From: Yersinia massiliensis | GTDB taxonomy: Bacteria; Pseudomonadota; Gammaproteobacteria; Enterobacterales; Enterobacteriaceae | Assembly: GCF_003048255.1 (NCBI RefSeq) | Contig: NZ_CP028487.1 | Span: 2,604,001-2,668,000, forward strand | Reading direction: 5' to 3' | DNA: 64,000 nucleotides | In this document: in pieces, positions 56,136-63,858 of the stretch | How positions within the stretch are numbered: the stretch's first letter is position 1 | How the letters are laid out: every line of letters begins with the position of its first letter | The notes under the pieces: model-generated | The model's input: the letters and a program-made list of their open reading frames with translations, nothing else | Told to the model about the DNA's origin: nothing | The model's database searches: none | Made by a program: the position numbers and the translations under genes

Positions 56136-56990
56136 TCAGTGCACCTTCCCTGGGAGTTGCCCAAACGAAAAAGAAACGACACCTGTTCCGAGTGAGTCCA
56201 GGGTAAGCAGGCTTTTTAACAGTGTCCGGCCTTTCAGTGGCTCTATTCTTGACTTAACAAGGGCGTCTTTATCAGTCAGTGTGTAATCTGCTGTGTGCCA
56301 GACTGTATTTAGGGCGCATGAAAGCAGCCTCGCGGGGTCTTTATACCTGAGCACGATTACCGGCGTGTTGACAGTCGACGAATCAATGAATGCCCCACCA
56401 CTTCGCGACATATGCGCTTTTAGCCCCTTAATCAACGTACTGTCATTGGGCAGGAATAAACACAACTGTGGAACCCAGAAAATACGCTCTTCTGGGCCAT
56501 CAGGGATATGTCGCATCATGCTAAAAGTTCCTGTGGCCGGTCCGGCGTATCCCAGACGGTTAAGAACCCGGCTTATCCTCTGCTTATAACGACCGATTTG
56601 CGCCCTGAGCGCCCCAGTGTTCTTCCATGGCGGCGGAGTTTGCGTCTCCTTGTTGTAAAACAGGACCACTCCCACGTATTCTGCTGAATTCCCCGGCAGG
56701 ACATGCCACATTGCCAGTTGCTTCAGAATGCGTTCCCGCTGGCAATGCGGACAGACAATACTTTTGCACGGAGCTTCATTTCTGCACTGCCCGAGTTTTT
56801 GGGCAATGACGTTATAGCAGCGATTACTGCCTTTCAGTTTATTCAGCAGATGGATAAGATGCTGCAGTTCATGCTCACTTTCCTGCTGCGTAATAAGAGT
56901 GGGGAATGCCTGACTTAAAATCTCAAGCGTTGAGGGGGCGTGGCGAATGTAATCCGGGTTGGATGTTCTGAAGTAATAAGATTCGTTCAT
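56136..56990 (-). CDS. Element protein with zinc-ribbon-like cysteine cluster
   Basis: A 284-residue protein I cannot assign. Residues near 68-85 hold C-x5-C-x4-C-x2-C (GQCRNEAPCKSIVCPHCQRE), a likely zinc site, as often found in replication or nucleic-acid-binding proteins. The rest has mixed alpha/beta character, and no HUH or helicase motif is visible. The ATG at 56990 has AGGAATAA upstream. It is co-directional with the polymerase across the structured region. Confidence 0.65.
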   Translation of the reverse strand: MNESYYFRTSNPDYIRHAPSTLEILSQAFPTLITQQESEHELQHLIHLLNKLKGSNRCYNVIAQKLGQCRNEAPCKSIVCPHCQRERILKQLAMWHVLPGNSAEYVGVVLFYNKETQTPPPWKNTGALRAQIGRYKQRISRVLNRLGYAGPATGTFSMMRHIPDGPEERIFWVPQLCLFLPNDSTLIKGLKAHMSRSGGAFIDSSTVNTPVIVLRYKDPARLLSCALNTVWHTADYTLTDKDALVKSRIEPLKGRTLLKSLLTLDSLGTGVVSFSFGQLPGKVH

Positions 56991-57087
56991 CTTTGATTAT
57001 TCCTGATTGAATTGATTACCCTGCCACCAGAGTAGAGTAACAGGGTAAGGTTCATTTATTGACTAAACAGAAATGGCAGTCCACCGG

Positions 57088-57546
57088 TTACTTCAGCATG
57101 CCATCCCCATGCATTTCGACTAACTTATTTTCATCCCAGTGACAGGATGAATTCGGATCGTCCAGGTTAAAAAAATCTATACGCACTGCAGGCCCCTGAT
57201 ATAACTTATGCTTCCCGGTAACATCCCACCCCTGATAATGCAATTGCTGAGCTGCTGTACAATATGCACAGGCCCTGCTCCCGCAGGGAATGTATTTGCA
57301 ACGCTCAAGAATTAGCGCCAGTTTGCCGTAGACATTCCACAGGCCGTCGCGTCCCCTAATATCCTGCGTGAGGGCGATGGAAACCCAGTAAGCAGATACA
57401 TAGTTAAGCTTATCTATCCGAACCTTCTGCTCCTTTAACACAGCAGCTATCTGATATTGTGGTAAACCAATTTGTTTCCCCATGGTTTTAAACCAGGGAA
57501 CTAACTTTTTGTTCGTTGCACTGGTGTTCGAATTTATCTCTTTCAT
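57088..57546 (-). CDS. Small element protein with cysteine cluster
   Basis: A 152-residue protein of unknown function. The segment CKYIPCGSRACAYC (about residues 83-96) has C-x4-C-x4-C-x2-C spacing, similar to the neighbouring 284-residue protein, so both may bind zinc. The N-terminal half (QIGLPQYQIAAVLKEQKV) could form a helix-turn-helix. The ATG at 57546 has GGGAGAGTAAA before it. It directly follows the alpA-like gene (1 bp spacing). Confidence 0.65.
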   Translation of the reverse strand: MKEINSNTSATNKKLVPWFKTMGKQIGLPQYQIAAVLKEQKVRIDKLNYVSAYWVSIALTQDIRGRDGLWNVYGKLALILERCKYIPCGSRACAYCTAAQQLHYQGWDVTGKHKLYQGPAVRIDFFNLDDPNSSCHWDENKLVEMHGDGMLK

Positions 57547-57547
57547 T

Positions 57548-57745
57548 TTACTCTCCCGCCTGCATACGACCGTTAACCCAGTTTTGAATTTCATTTAATC
57601 CCCAGCCCACTGCCCGGCCACTATCACCAGTCAGTTTTTTAGATTCTGGAAAGGCTCCTTTCGAGATGAGTCGGTACAACGTCGCTGACGAGATCCCCGT
57701 CAGATGAAGAACCTCTTTTTTACGCAAAATACGGTTAGTGTTCAT
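57548..57745 (-). CDS. AlpA-family excisionase/regulator
   Basis: A 65-residue MerR-like helix-turn-helix protein of the AlpA family: ILRKKEVLHLTGISSATLYRLI then KGAFPESKKL and WGLNEIQNWVNGRM. AlpA proteins switch on integrase or early genes of P4-like elements. The ATG at 57745 has a strong AAAGGAG ribosome site. It is the first gene of the leftward run alpA, cysteine protein, cysteine protein, polymerase. Confidence 0.88.
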   Translation of the reverse strand: MNTNRILRKKEVLHLTGISSATLYRLISKGAFPESKKLTGDSGRAVGWGLNEIQNWVNGRMQAGE

Positions 57746-57969
57746 GCTTGTGCTCCTTTGAGCTGTTTCAGGAGCGGGGTTATTTACAACCACCAAAAAA
57801 CGCAAGGATTCGCCCAACGCTGCCTTCGTTGAGCACATTGAAGGCATCGTTCATGTTTATGTCATTCGGAAGTACCTTTTTATGTCTCTGAAACGGTCAC
57901 ATAAAGAGCCCTTTTCTACTGAGGCTCAATGATGATATTTTAAACAAAACACTATCATGGAGGTGACCT

Positions 57970-58545
57970 GTGATTGGTAACCCAAGCAACAAGGCTGACG
58001 CGAAATGCCACCGGGCACGTAAAAGCAGTAATGAGGTCTTTGAATTTCTGGAGAAGAAGCTCTATCTGGGGCGGGATACCCGACAAAAATTGGCGCTGAT
58101 TTCCCGGAAACTGACGGGAACGGGTTTTAGCCCGGATAAAATCGACGCAAAGAAAGCGGCGGATGTGCTGAGTGCCTGCGTGAATCACATGTTTAATGAC
58201 CTGCTCAATGGGGGAGAGCTAAATGGGATTTATGGGCTGGAGGAGCACCCCGTGATAGTCCCGGGCAGGTCCCCTAAGGCACAGGAAATCTACACTGTTT
58301 ACCAGCTCGTTAAAGGCCGCTTTGATAAACTCCACACGGGGGAGTCAGATCGTGAGAAATATGCATCGGTAGCAGAAAAACTTAATGAGTATGGAAAGTG
58401 GAAACCCCCGTTTAAACAACTATCTGACGGAAAAAAATGGACGCGTGAGGATGTTGCATGGATGCTTCAGCCTGAAAATATCAATGCACAAATTAACGTC
58501 CAGAATCAAAAGTACGCGCGGTTGAGTGCTGAAGATAAAACTTAA
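57970..58545 (+). CDS. Hypothetical element protein
   Basis: A 191-residue, strongly charged protein I do not recognise, divergent from the alpA-like gene. It starts at a GTG (57970) with an excellent GGAGGTGA ribosome site. No membrane segment, cysteine cluster or enzyme motif is visible. It converges with the recombinase gene 25 bp downstream. Its position opposite alpA suggests a shared regulatory region. Confidence 0.65.
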   Translation: MIGNPSNKADAKCHRARKSSNEVFEFLEKKLYLGRDTRQKLALISRKLTGTGFSPDKIDAKKAADVLSACVNHMFNDLLNGGELNGIYGLEEHPVIVPGRSPKAQEIYTVYQLVKGRFDKLHTGESDREKYASVAEKLNEYGKWKPPFKQLSDGKKWTREDVAWMLQPENINAQINVQNQKYARLSAEDKT

Positions 58546-58569
58546 GTCGCTACTGAATCTCCTCAGCAG

Positions 58570-59499
58570 CTAAAAACACCTGATACGTTTGCTGGCGCTG
58601 ATTTTCATGCTCTCACCACGGCAGTCATAGCGTGTAGTCGTGGATATGTCGCTGTGTCCTGCCAACTGGCGGACGGTGTTGATATCCACACCCTGCTCCA
58701 GCAAGCGGGTGATGAAGGTACGCCGCATGTCATGTGGAGTAAAACGTGCAATACCTGACGTATGCTGTAACTCCACCAGGATACCCGTTAACCCGGTTGT
58801 TGTCAGAGGCTGGCTGGCGGTCTTCCCGTTGCGCTGGGTACGGCTGAACAGTGCGTTTTCAGCTTCGTTTACGCTGACCTTCAGCCAAGCGCGGATAGCT
58901 TTATCAACTGCATCCGCCACGTGAATTTCACGGTATTTTCGCCCCTTCCCTTGCCTCACCGTCAGGATGCCATTGTCATAGTCCCAGCGCTCAAGTTTAA
59001 CCAGTTCCCCGGCCCGCAGGCCCGTTCCACAAAGCGTCAGCACTATGGCGGCATCACGACAGCGCCGTACCGGTTGCGGATGCTGTTTTGCGGCATGAAT
59101 CAGCGCGCGGATTTCCTGCCTGTCCAGCGCCCTTCCCTTGCGCTGGATATCGCCGCTCACACGCTTAACAGACCGGATACGAGCCAGCGTTTCGGCATTC
59201 ATACAATTAAGATTAAAGGCTGTCTGCGCCACTCCCCTGAGCGCTGACAGCGCCATGTTGACCGATGACACGGCGTAACCGTCATCCAGCAGTGCCGCAC
59301 GTACTTTAGCAACGGCGGCGTAGTTGAGTTGTTCCCACGGATAGTCCGCTGCATCCACACCGCGTTTAAGTATGCTGGCGCTGCGGTTTAACAGACTGGT
59401 GATGCCCCGCCGTCCCGAGGGGGCCAGACCGCCAATATACGCATCGAACACGGTGGTTTGCACCACCGGCACGACCTGACGCAACGCCGTCCTGCTCAT
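58570..59499 (-). CDS. Second tyrosine recombinase
   Basis: A 309-residue XerC/D-like recombinase with an N-terminal SAM-like DNA-binding domain and an intact catalytic set: R in GTGLRAGEL, K in GKGRKYREI, H-x-x-R in HDMRRTFI, H in AGHSDIST and Y in TTRYDCRG. It is unlike the P4-type integrase at 49606, so the island carries two recombination systems. The ATG at 59499 was chosen over a TTG at 59514. It may resolve multimers or integrate the right-hand module. It follows a radC-like gene. Confidence 0.85.
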   Translation of the reverse strand: MSRTALRQVVPVVQTTVFDAYIGGLAPSGRRGITSLLNRSASILKRGVDAADYPWEQLNYAAVAKVRAALLDDGYAVSSVNMALSALRGVAQTAFNLNCMNAETLARIRSVKRVSGDIQRKGRALDRQEIRALIHAAKQHPQPVRRCRDAAIVLTLCGTGLRAGELVKLERWDYDNGILTVRQGKGRKYREIHVADAVDKAIRAWLKVSVNEAENALFSRTQRNGKTASQPLTTTGLTGILVELQHTSGIARFTPHDMRRTFITRLLEQGVDINTVRQLAGHSDISTTTRYDCRGESMKISASKRIRCF

Positions 59500-59545
59500 G
59501 GGCGTAACCCGCAATAACGTACATTAAACCAGGTAACTTTCAGCA

Positions 59546-59998
59546 TCACACCAGTCCCCGTTCAGCCATCGACACCGTTTCAGTTCCTGCCACGATAAAG
59601 TGGTCAAGCAACCGCACATCCAGCATTTCCAGAAGCTCCTGAAGCTTTTTGGTCAACTTAATATCGCAACGGCTGGGTTCAGGCTCGCCGCTGGGGTGGT
59701 TGTGGACAAGGATGACTGCGGCGGCGTTATGTTTTAGCACACGTTTGATAACTTCGCGGGGGTGAACGCTGACCGAGTTTAACGTACCCCTGAACAGGAT
59801 TTCACGGTGCAGCAGCTGATTCTGATTATCGAGCAGGATGATGCCAAACTCTTCATGTTCAAGCGGTGCCAGCTCAACCATCACACACCGCCGTACATCA
59901 TCAGGGGAACAGAGTTGAACCCCACGCTGGTAGTATCTACTGATAATGTCACGCGCCTGGTCGAGGATACGGGTTTCACGCTGGGTAAACATGGTCAT
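59546..59998 (-). CDS. RadC-like JAB-domain protein
   Basis: A 150-residue protein with the JAB/MPN metalloprotease-fold motif HNHPSGEPEPSRCD (H-x-H-x7-S-x2-D) and the block HPREVIKRVLKHNAAAVILVHNHPSG. Such YeeS/RadC-like proteins are common on genomic islands and plasmids; their old DNA-repair name is not well supported. The ATG at 59998 follows the peptidase stop (TGAAATG), so the two are translationally coupled. Confidence 0.88.
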   Translation of the reverse strand: MTMFTQRETRILDQARDIISRYYQRGVQLCSPDDVRRCVMVELAPLEHEEFGIILLDNQNQLLHREILFRGTLNSVSVHPREVIKRVLKHNAAAVILVHNHPSGEPEPSRCDIKLTKKLQELLEMLDVRLLDHFIVAGTETVSMAERGLV

Positions 59999-59999
59999 T

Positions 60000-60539
60000 T
60001 CAGAACTCCCGTTCAATGAAGTAAATGGCGTCGGGAAACAGCTGGCGGCGGGTTACGCCAGTACGCAGGGAAAAGGCTTTACGGGGCATAGTGGTTCGCC
60101 CGTTGCTGTCGAAGAAACAGAGCGTTTCTTCATCTATTTTGACCAGAAGGGACCAGTGAAACTGGTCGCTGAGCATAATCAGGCGGGAATGATCAGTGAC
60201 GTCCAGAAACCGCTGCATTTCCCTGAAAAGTCGCCCGTCTGATAACCCCCGCTTCCCTGCAAAGGGTTTGGTGATTTCAACCGGGAACTGGCGGCTGTAA
60301 TACCCTTTCTGCAACACCTGAGCTATCAGCCAGTCTAAACGGTCTTCTTCAATCCCTTCAGTCAGCCATTCATGCAAAGGCCAGCGCTGCTGATAAACCT
60401 GAATAAGCCGGTTCATTAATGGGCGTCGTTTCACCCTGCCGTCATAAAGCCAGCTCAGCATGTTAACCATACAATAAGCACCGCAAAGACAGTCCAGTTC
60501 GCCCTGTTGAGACGCACGTATCCCTCTGTCAGTTGTCAC
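60000..60539 (-). CDS. Papain-fold-like cysteine peptidase candidate
   Basis: A 179-residue protein not clearly assignable to a family. It shows a papain-like triad pattern: Q11 six residues before C17 (QQGELDCLCG), H128 in FHWSLLV and D144 or N146 in FFDSNG. That order and spacing fit C39/papain-type peptidases or related transglutaminase-like enzymes. It has no signal peptide, so it acts in the cytosol or is delivered elsewhere. It is coupled to radC downstream and preceded by a frameshifted partner gene. Confidence 0.55.
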   Translation of the reverse strand: MTTDRGIRASQQGELDCLCGAYCMVNMLSWLYDGRVKRRPLMNRLIQVYQQRWPLHEWLTEGIEEDRLDWLIAQVLQKGYYSRQFPVEITKPFAGKRGLSDGRLFREMQRFLDVTDHSRLIMLSDQFHWSLLVKIDEETLCFFDSNGRTTMPRKAFSLRTGVTRRQLFPDAIYFIEREF

Positions 60540-60580
60540 AGATAATTCCTCATGAAGTATTAATAATTAGCGTGGCGGAA

Positions 60581-61002
60581 TTAACTTTCCCACAGGACGG
60601 TAACGGTGTAGACATTCATGGCGTGATACTGAATAAAGTTGGATTGCCAGAGTTCAAATAACTCCCTTCCGGCGTTAACAGGCAGATCACCAACATGATC
60701 AAGAAAGACATATTTCTGACTCCAGCTGATATCAATTTCCTTTTCCAGTTCGGGGTAAACCACTCCCATATAACTGAAGTCGGTGATGTAATCAAAATAC
60801 CATTCATCATTACGTAAAATAAGCCGTATTTCGACAGGATGGTAACGCCATTTTCAGCGCTGTAACTCAGGTCTTTAAATAACAGACTGACGGCTGTAAT
60901 TTTGGCTTTATGCGGCGGTGGATTTCCCGCTTCATTTAATATGATATTTATTAATTCCTGATCGACGGGCATAGCTAGCCCTTCCTGATGGACAATATTC
61001 AT
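60581..61002 (-). pseudogene. Peptidase-partner gene, frameshifted
   Basis: Reading starts at an ATG (61002, AGGAAAA upstream) as MNIVHQEGLAMPVDQELIN. At the A-run at 60854-60851 (minus strand GAAAATGG) the protein-like reading moves to another frame as WRYHPVEIRLILRNDEWYF and continues to a TAA at 60581. One missing A explains this. The restored product would be about 140 residues of unknown family. It lies 41 bp before the peptidase gene on the same strand. It may be an inactivated gene, a slippage-controlled gene or a sequencing error. Confidence 0.6.
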
Positions 61003-61326
61003 CAGTGATTTTCCTGTTCAACATATTCTGATAAGACGTTATGTCTGCACCAGCACAGGTGGGGTTTAATCACCTAATAAATGGTAAGTGCATGACAACG
61101 TACTGACTGGGTGAAATATAGTTCATCAGCAATATCATTATATCAAAAATGTACTTTCACTGCAAATAGTAACAATAAGAAACTAATATGTAGTTCAGAA
61201 ATGAAATAACTGAAAACTGTTTTTTATTCATTAGTAAATAATGGCATACTTTCCATTCTGCCATGTCAGACAGGTCAGGATTCCGGGGTGGTTCCTTATG
61301 TCTGGCATGGCGGAAAATTGACGCTA
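61003..61326. other. AT-rich gap with a long inverted repeat
   Basis: 324 bp without a gene. It contains 17-nt arms at 61256-61272 and 61299-61315 that pair except for two positions. The hairpin lies just beyond the stop of the leftward Mu-type regulator and could end its transcript, although no T-run follows. Confidence 0.5.
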
Positions 61327-61815
61327 TCACACCTTCCCGTTCAGCTTTTCAAACAGGCTCTTACGCTCATCCTCGGGCAGATTCATGATTTGTACCGCCA
61401 GCTCAGAAACTTCAGGCCCCTTAGACATCAGATCGTCTTTTACCAGCCTAAGAGCCTGCTCCATCAGTTGCGCCCGCGAAGCTGGTGACATATTGCGATA
61501 TAGCTGTATCCAGAGACTAAGTTGGCGATCGCTGTCTGCGAGAGTAAACGCTTCGCCCTTAGCCCTGTTTCTCTCGTCATCAAGCGACATTGTGGCTGCG
61601 CTGATATGGTAAACAACGCCTTTCCCGGCAGTCCTTTTACGACGTATTTCCGGGTGCAGAGATGCCAGCTTTTCCAGGCGCATTCTTGCACCGCGAGGTG
61701 TGCCCGGCATTCCCTCAATACGGGTGAATTCCTCTGCTGTCAGCCAGCCTTTTCCCTCTTCCACAGAAGCTTCAGGATGGGTCGATATAGCCGATACTGC
61801 TTTCTTGCTGCTCAT
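61327..61815 (-). CDS. Mu-type DNA-binding regulator
   Basis: A 162-residue protein whose N-terminal part (about 20-65: GWLTAEEFTRIEGMPGT, then RKRTAGKGVVYHIS) resembles the Mu repressor/transposase N-terminal winged helix-turn-helix domain. The C-terminal half is helical and charged. The ATG at 61815 has GGTGA upstream. It is divergent from a ner-like gene, the arrangement of the Mu c/ner switch. It is probably a repressor. Confidence 0.68.
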   Translation of the reverse strand: MSSKKAVSAISTHPEASVEEGKGWLTAEEFTRIEGMPGTPRGARMRLEKLASLHPEIRRKRTAGKGVVYHISAATMSLDDERNRAKGEAFTLADSDRQLSLWIQLYRNMSPASRAQLMEQALRLVKDDLMSKGPEVSELAVQIMNLPEDERKSLFEKLNGKV

Positions 61816-61936
61816 ATAAATTTCACCAGATATCAATGCGTTAATATGAAAACCAATAAATAGATACCAAAAGAACTTTAGAGGTATCTTTTATTCGTAT
61901 TTAATATCCATGTACTGATTCCATGGAGTTAATACT

Positions 61937-62206
61937 GTGCGTAACTCAGCAGCATCGCAGAAAAAGCAAAGCAAAGGAAGTTCAGGGAACTGGCATCGTG
62001 CCGATATTGTGGCGGCACTTCACAAGCGAGGGTTAACGCTGGCGTCACTGTCACGCAGTCACGGCCTTGCGCCACGGACATTAAATAACGCCTTAGAGCG
62101 TCATTACCCCAGAGCTGAACGCATTATTGCCGGGGCTCTGGATACGACACCGGAAACATTATGGCCGGAAAGGTATGCCCTTAAAAATGGACCTAATAGC
62201 AGGTAA
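61937..62206 (+). CDS. Ner/Nlp-family DNA-binding regulator
   Basis: An 89-residue protein with the Ner-type lambda-repressor-like helix-turn-helix: NWHRADIVAALHKRGLTLAS, LSRSHGLAPRTLNNAL, and the ending TPETLWPERY. Ner of phage Mu turns down the early and repressor promoters. The start is a GTG at 61937. It is divergent from the Mu-type regulator, with about 120 bp between them holding the operators. It heads a small rightward operon. Confidence 0.88.
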   Translation: MRNSAASQKKQSKGSSGNWHRADIVAALHKRGLTLASLSRSHGLAPRTLNNALERHYPRAERIIAGALDTTPETLWPERYALKNGPNSR

Positions 62207-62217
62207 AGGATGCAGCC

Positions 62218-62745
62218 ATGGCAACCACCATCACTGAAATAACGGAATGTTTTGAGTATTTTTTCTGTTCTCTTTATCGCAGGGAGTTCGTCAAAACCCT
62301 GCGTCTGAACGAATGTAGCGAGCGGGAATTACTGCCTTTGGTACGTTGCTATTTGCTGGGTTGGTTTGCAGATAACGTATCACCGGAAGTAAAAAGCAAG
62401 CTGCCAGGAACTGTATCCGGGCACGGTTACATTGATTTTGTCATTGATGATGTAGCCGTTGAGTTTGCAGTACGTAAACCAACTGCGGCACGTTCCAATG
62501 TCTCTGCGACCGTCAACAGTACAGAAGTAAAGAAATTGATGAAACATGACGGCAAAGCCTTGCTTGTGCTGTTTGACTTCTCTGACACGCCCTACTCACA
62601 AGAACAGATCGAATCTTTCCGCAACTGGCCCTCTCTTGGTCGAGGGAATCATCGCAAGTCCGCATTCAACGTCGTTTATTTCTTTGTGGAAAAACGCAGA
62701 CCGCTGGCACTGGGGAAAATCACCAAAAACATCCGTATCACTTAA
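62218..62745 (+). CDS. Hypothetical protein, possible nuclease fold
   Basis: A 175-residue protein, 11 bp after the ner-like gene. The segment GHGYIDFVIDDVAVEFAVRK has the strand-D-strand-E layout of PD-(D/E)xK nucleases, followed by a KKLMKHDGKALLVLFDFS strand. The usual lysine of ExK is alanine, with a nearby Lys that could substitute. Function unknown. The ATG has a GGTAAAGGA ribosome site. Confidence 0.6.
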   Translation: MATTITEITECFEYFFCSLYRREFVKTLRLNECSERELLPLVRCYLLGWFADNVSPEVKSKLPGTVSGHGYIDFVIDDVAVEFAVRKPTAARSNVSATVNSTEVKKLMKHDGKALLVLFDFSDTPYSQEQIESFRNWPSLGRGNHRKSAFNVVYFFVEKRRPLALGKITKNIRIT

Positions 62746-62759
62746 CAGGGAATTAATTA

Positions 62760-63119
62760 ATGAACAGAAAACTGTTGGCCTTATTGATGGCAGCCATAAC
62801 GCTACCTGTCGCGGCAGCGCAGTACGTAAAACCTGGAGCGGTTCTAACTCTGAATCCGGGAAAGGGCAATGCTGAATTCAACATTAATGCCTCAACGGGG
62901 GATGGTTCGGGCGTATGCAATATAGAGGGTACAGCACAGCAAATAGCTGCAGGAGAAAGCCAGAAGCGTCGCTGGGTCTGGAATGACAATACCAGCCAGT
63001 GTGTTGCAGTAATTAGTGAACTGAATAATGGCAAGGCCAGCGTTATGACTCGTGGTTGCGAAGATTACTGTGGGGCTTCCGCGACAGGCGCAATGGATGG
63101 TCTATTTAATAAGAAGTAA
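62760..63119 (+). CDS. Secreted four-cysteine protein
   Basis: A 119-residue protein with a clear signal peptide (cleavage after the AAA near residue 20). The mature part has four cysteines (C53, C81, C100, C104), which could form two disulfides in the periplasm, and a CEDYCGA motif near the end. I do not recognise the family. It lies 14 bp after the preceding gene and 31 bp before a lipoprotein gene. Confidence 0.65.
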   Translation: MNRKLLALLMAAITLPVAAAQYVKPGAVLTLNPGKGNAEFNINASTGDGSGVCNIEGTAQQIAAGESQKRRWVWNDNTSQCVAVISELNNGKASVMTRGCEDYCGASATGAMDGLFNKK

Positions 63120-63150
63120 TAAGTATCGTTAATTAACGAAGGAACTACAG

Positions 63151-63486
63151 ATGAAAAGAGCAATACTTCTGGTATTAATTGCAGCTGGTTTGCTGGCTGG
63201 CTGCGGCGAGAAAACACCGAAATGCAGTAGTGATGATGCAAAAAATCTGGTCGTAGATATTGCAAGAAAGACAATTGAGAAAGGCATGACACTGGATAAG
63301 GATGTGCGTATTTCAGTTGAAAATGTTAGAACAATTAGCCATGAATCAGGTCTTGATGTTTATCAGTGTGCTGCTGATTTAACGTTTACAAAACCAGACT
63401 TGCAAAATTCCCTACCAATCACCTACCGGATTCAGAAAACAGAGGATGGCAAGGGACAATTTTATATAAATGTGTATGGTTTATGA
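63151..63486 (+). CDS. Small lipoprotein
   Basis: A 111-residue protein with the lipobox LLAGC (cysteine at residue 18) followed by Gly, so it should be lipid-anchored in the envelope. The mature domain has two further cysteines (SSDDAK-preceding KCSS and VYQCAAD) and a compact alpha/beta look (ISVENVRTISHESGLDVYQC). The family is unknown. The ribosome site is AAGGA. It is the last intact gene in the window. Confidence 0.68.
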   Translation: MKRAILLVLIAAGLLAGCGEKTPKCSSDDAKNLVVDIARKTIEKGMTLDKDVRISVENVRTISHESGLDVYQCAADLTFTKPDLQNSLPITYRIQKTEDGKGQFYINVYGL

Positions 63487-63735
63487 TAGTTAAACGGCAA
63501 AGGATGCCAGTCGACAAGAAGAGGATTTTTTTTAGAATTTGACCGGTGGATGGGATTGATTCAGATTGGCACAACAGCCGAAGACATTCATGCTATACAT
63601 TAGTAATGTTAGGGACTGTGACCAATCAATGACCGCCGCCGTTGTTCCGACGCGCTAATTTAATTGACTCTATATGTGCGCTCCGTGCCATATGCAGATA
63701 TTAAAAAGAATCGCATGTATTAATCAAAAGGGAGC
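63487..63735. other. Gene-free region before the IS remnant
   Basis: About 250 bp with no supported gene. The 12-mer GGGAGCAGGTCA at its right edge (63730-63741) also occurs at 53163-53174, upstream of the HNH gene. Confidence 0.35.
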
Positions 63736-63858
63736 AGGTCACAGGCTGAGCTCACGGGTAGCGACAGCGATACGCTCAGCCAGTTTCAGGGCTTCATCGA
63801 GGAATTAGGGTGTGTACTGCTTACGGGCCATTTTGCTGGTCGATGCTGGTTTTGTCAT
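63736..63858 (-). pseudogene. IS3-family orfA remnant
   Basis: The reverse strand from an ATG at 63858 reads MTKPASTSKMARKQYTP, then an in-frame TAA, then FLDEALKLAERIAVATRELSL and a stop. This is the N-terminus of an IS3-group OrfA (helix-turn-helix protein), damaged by a nonsense mutation and a short internal loss, and cut off before the rest of the gene. No orfB or terminal repeats were found in the window. Confidence 0.75.

Noticed and set aside
56591..56918. Rightward reading frames opposite the 284-residue cysteine-cluster gene
   Set aside because: They are antisense shadows of a gene with a good ribosome site and protein-like composition.
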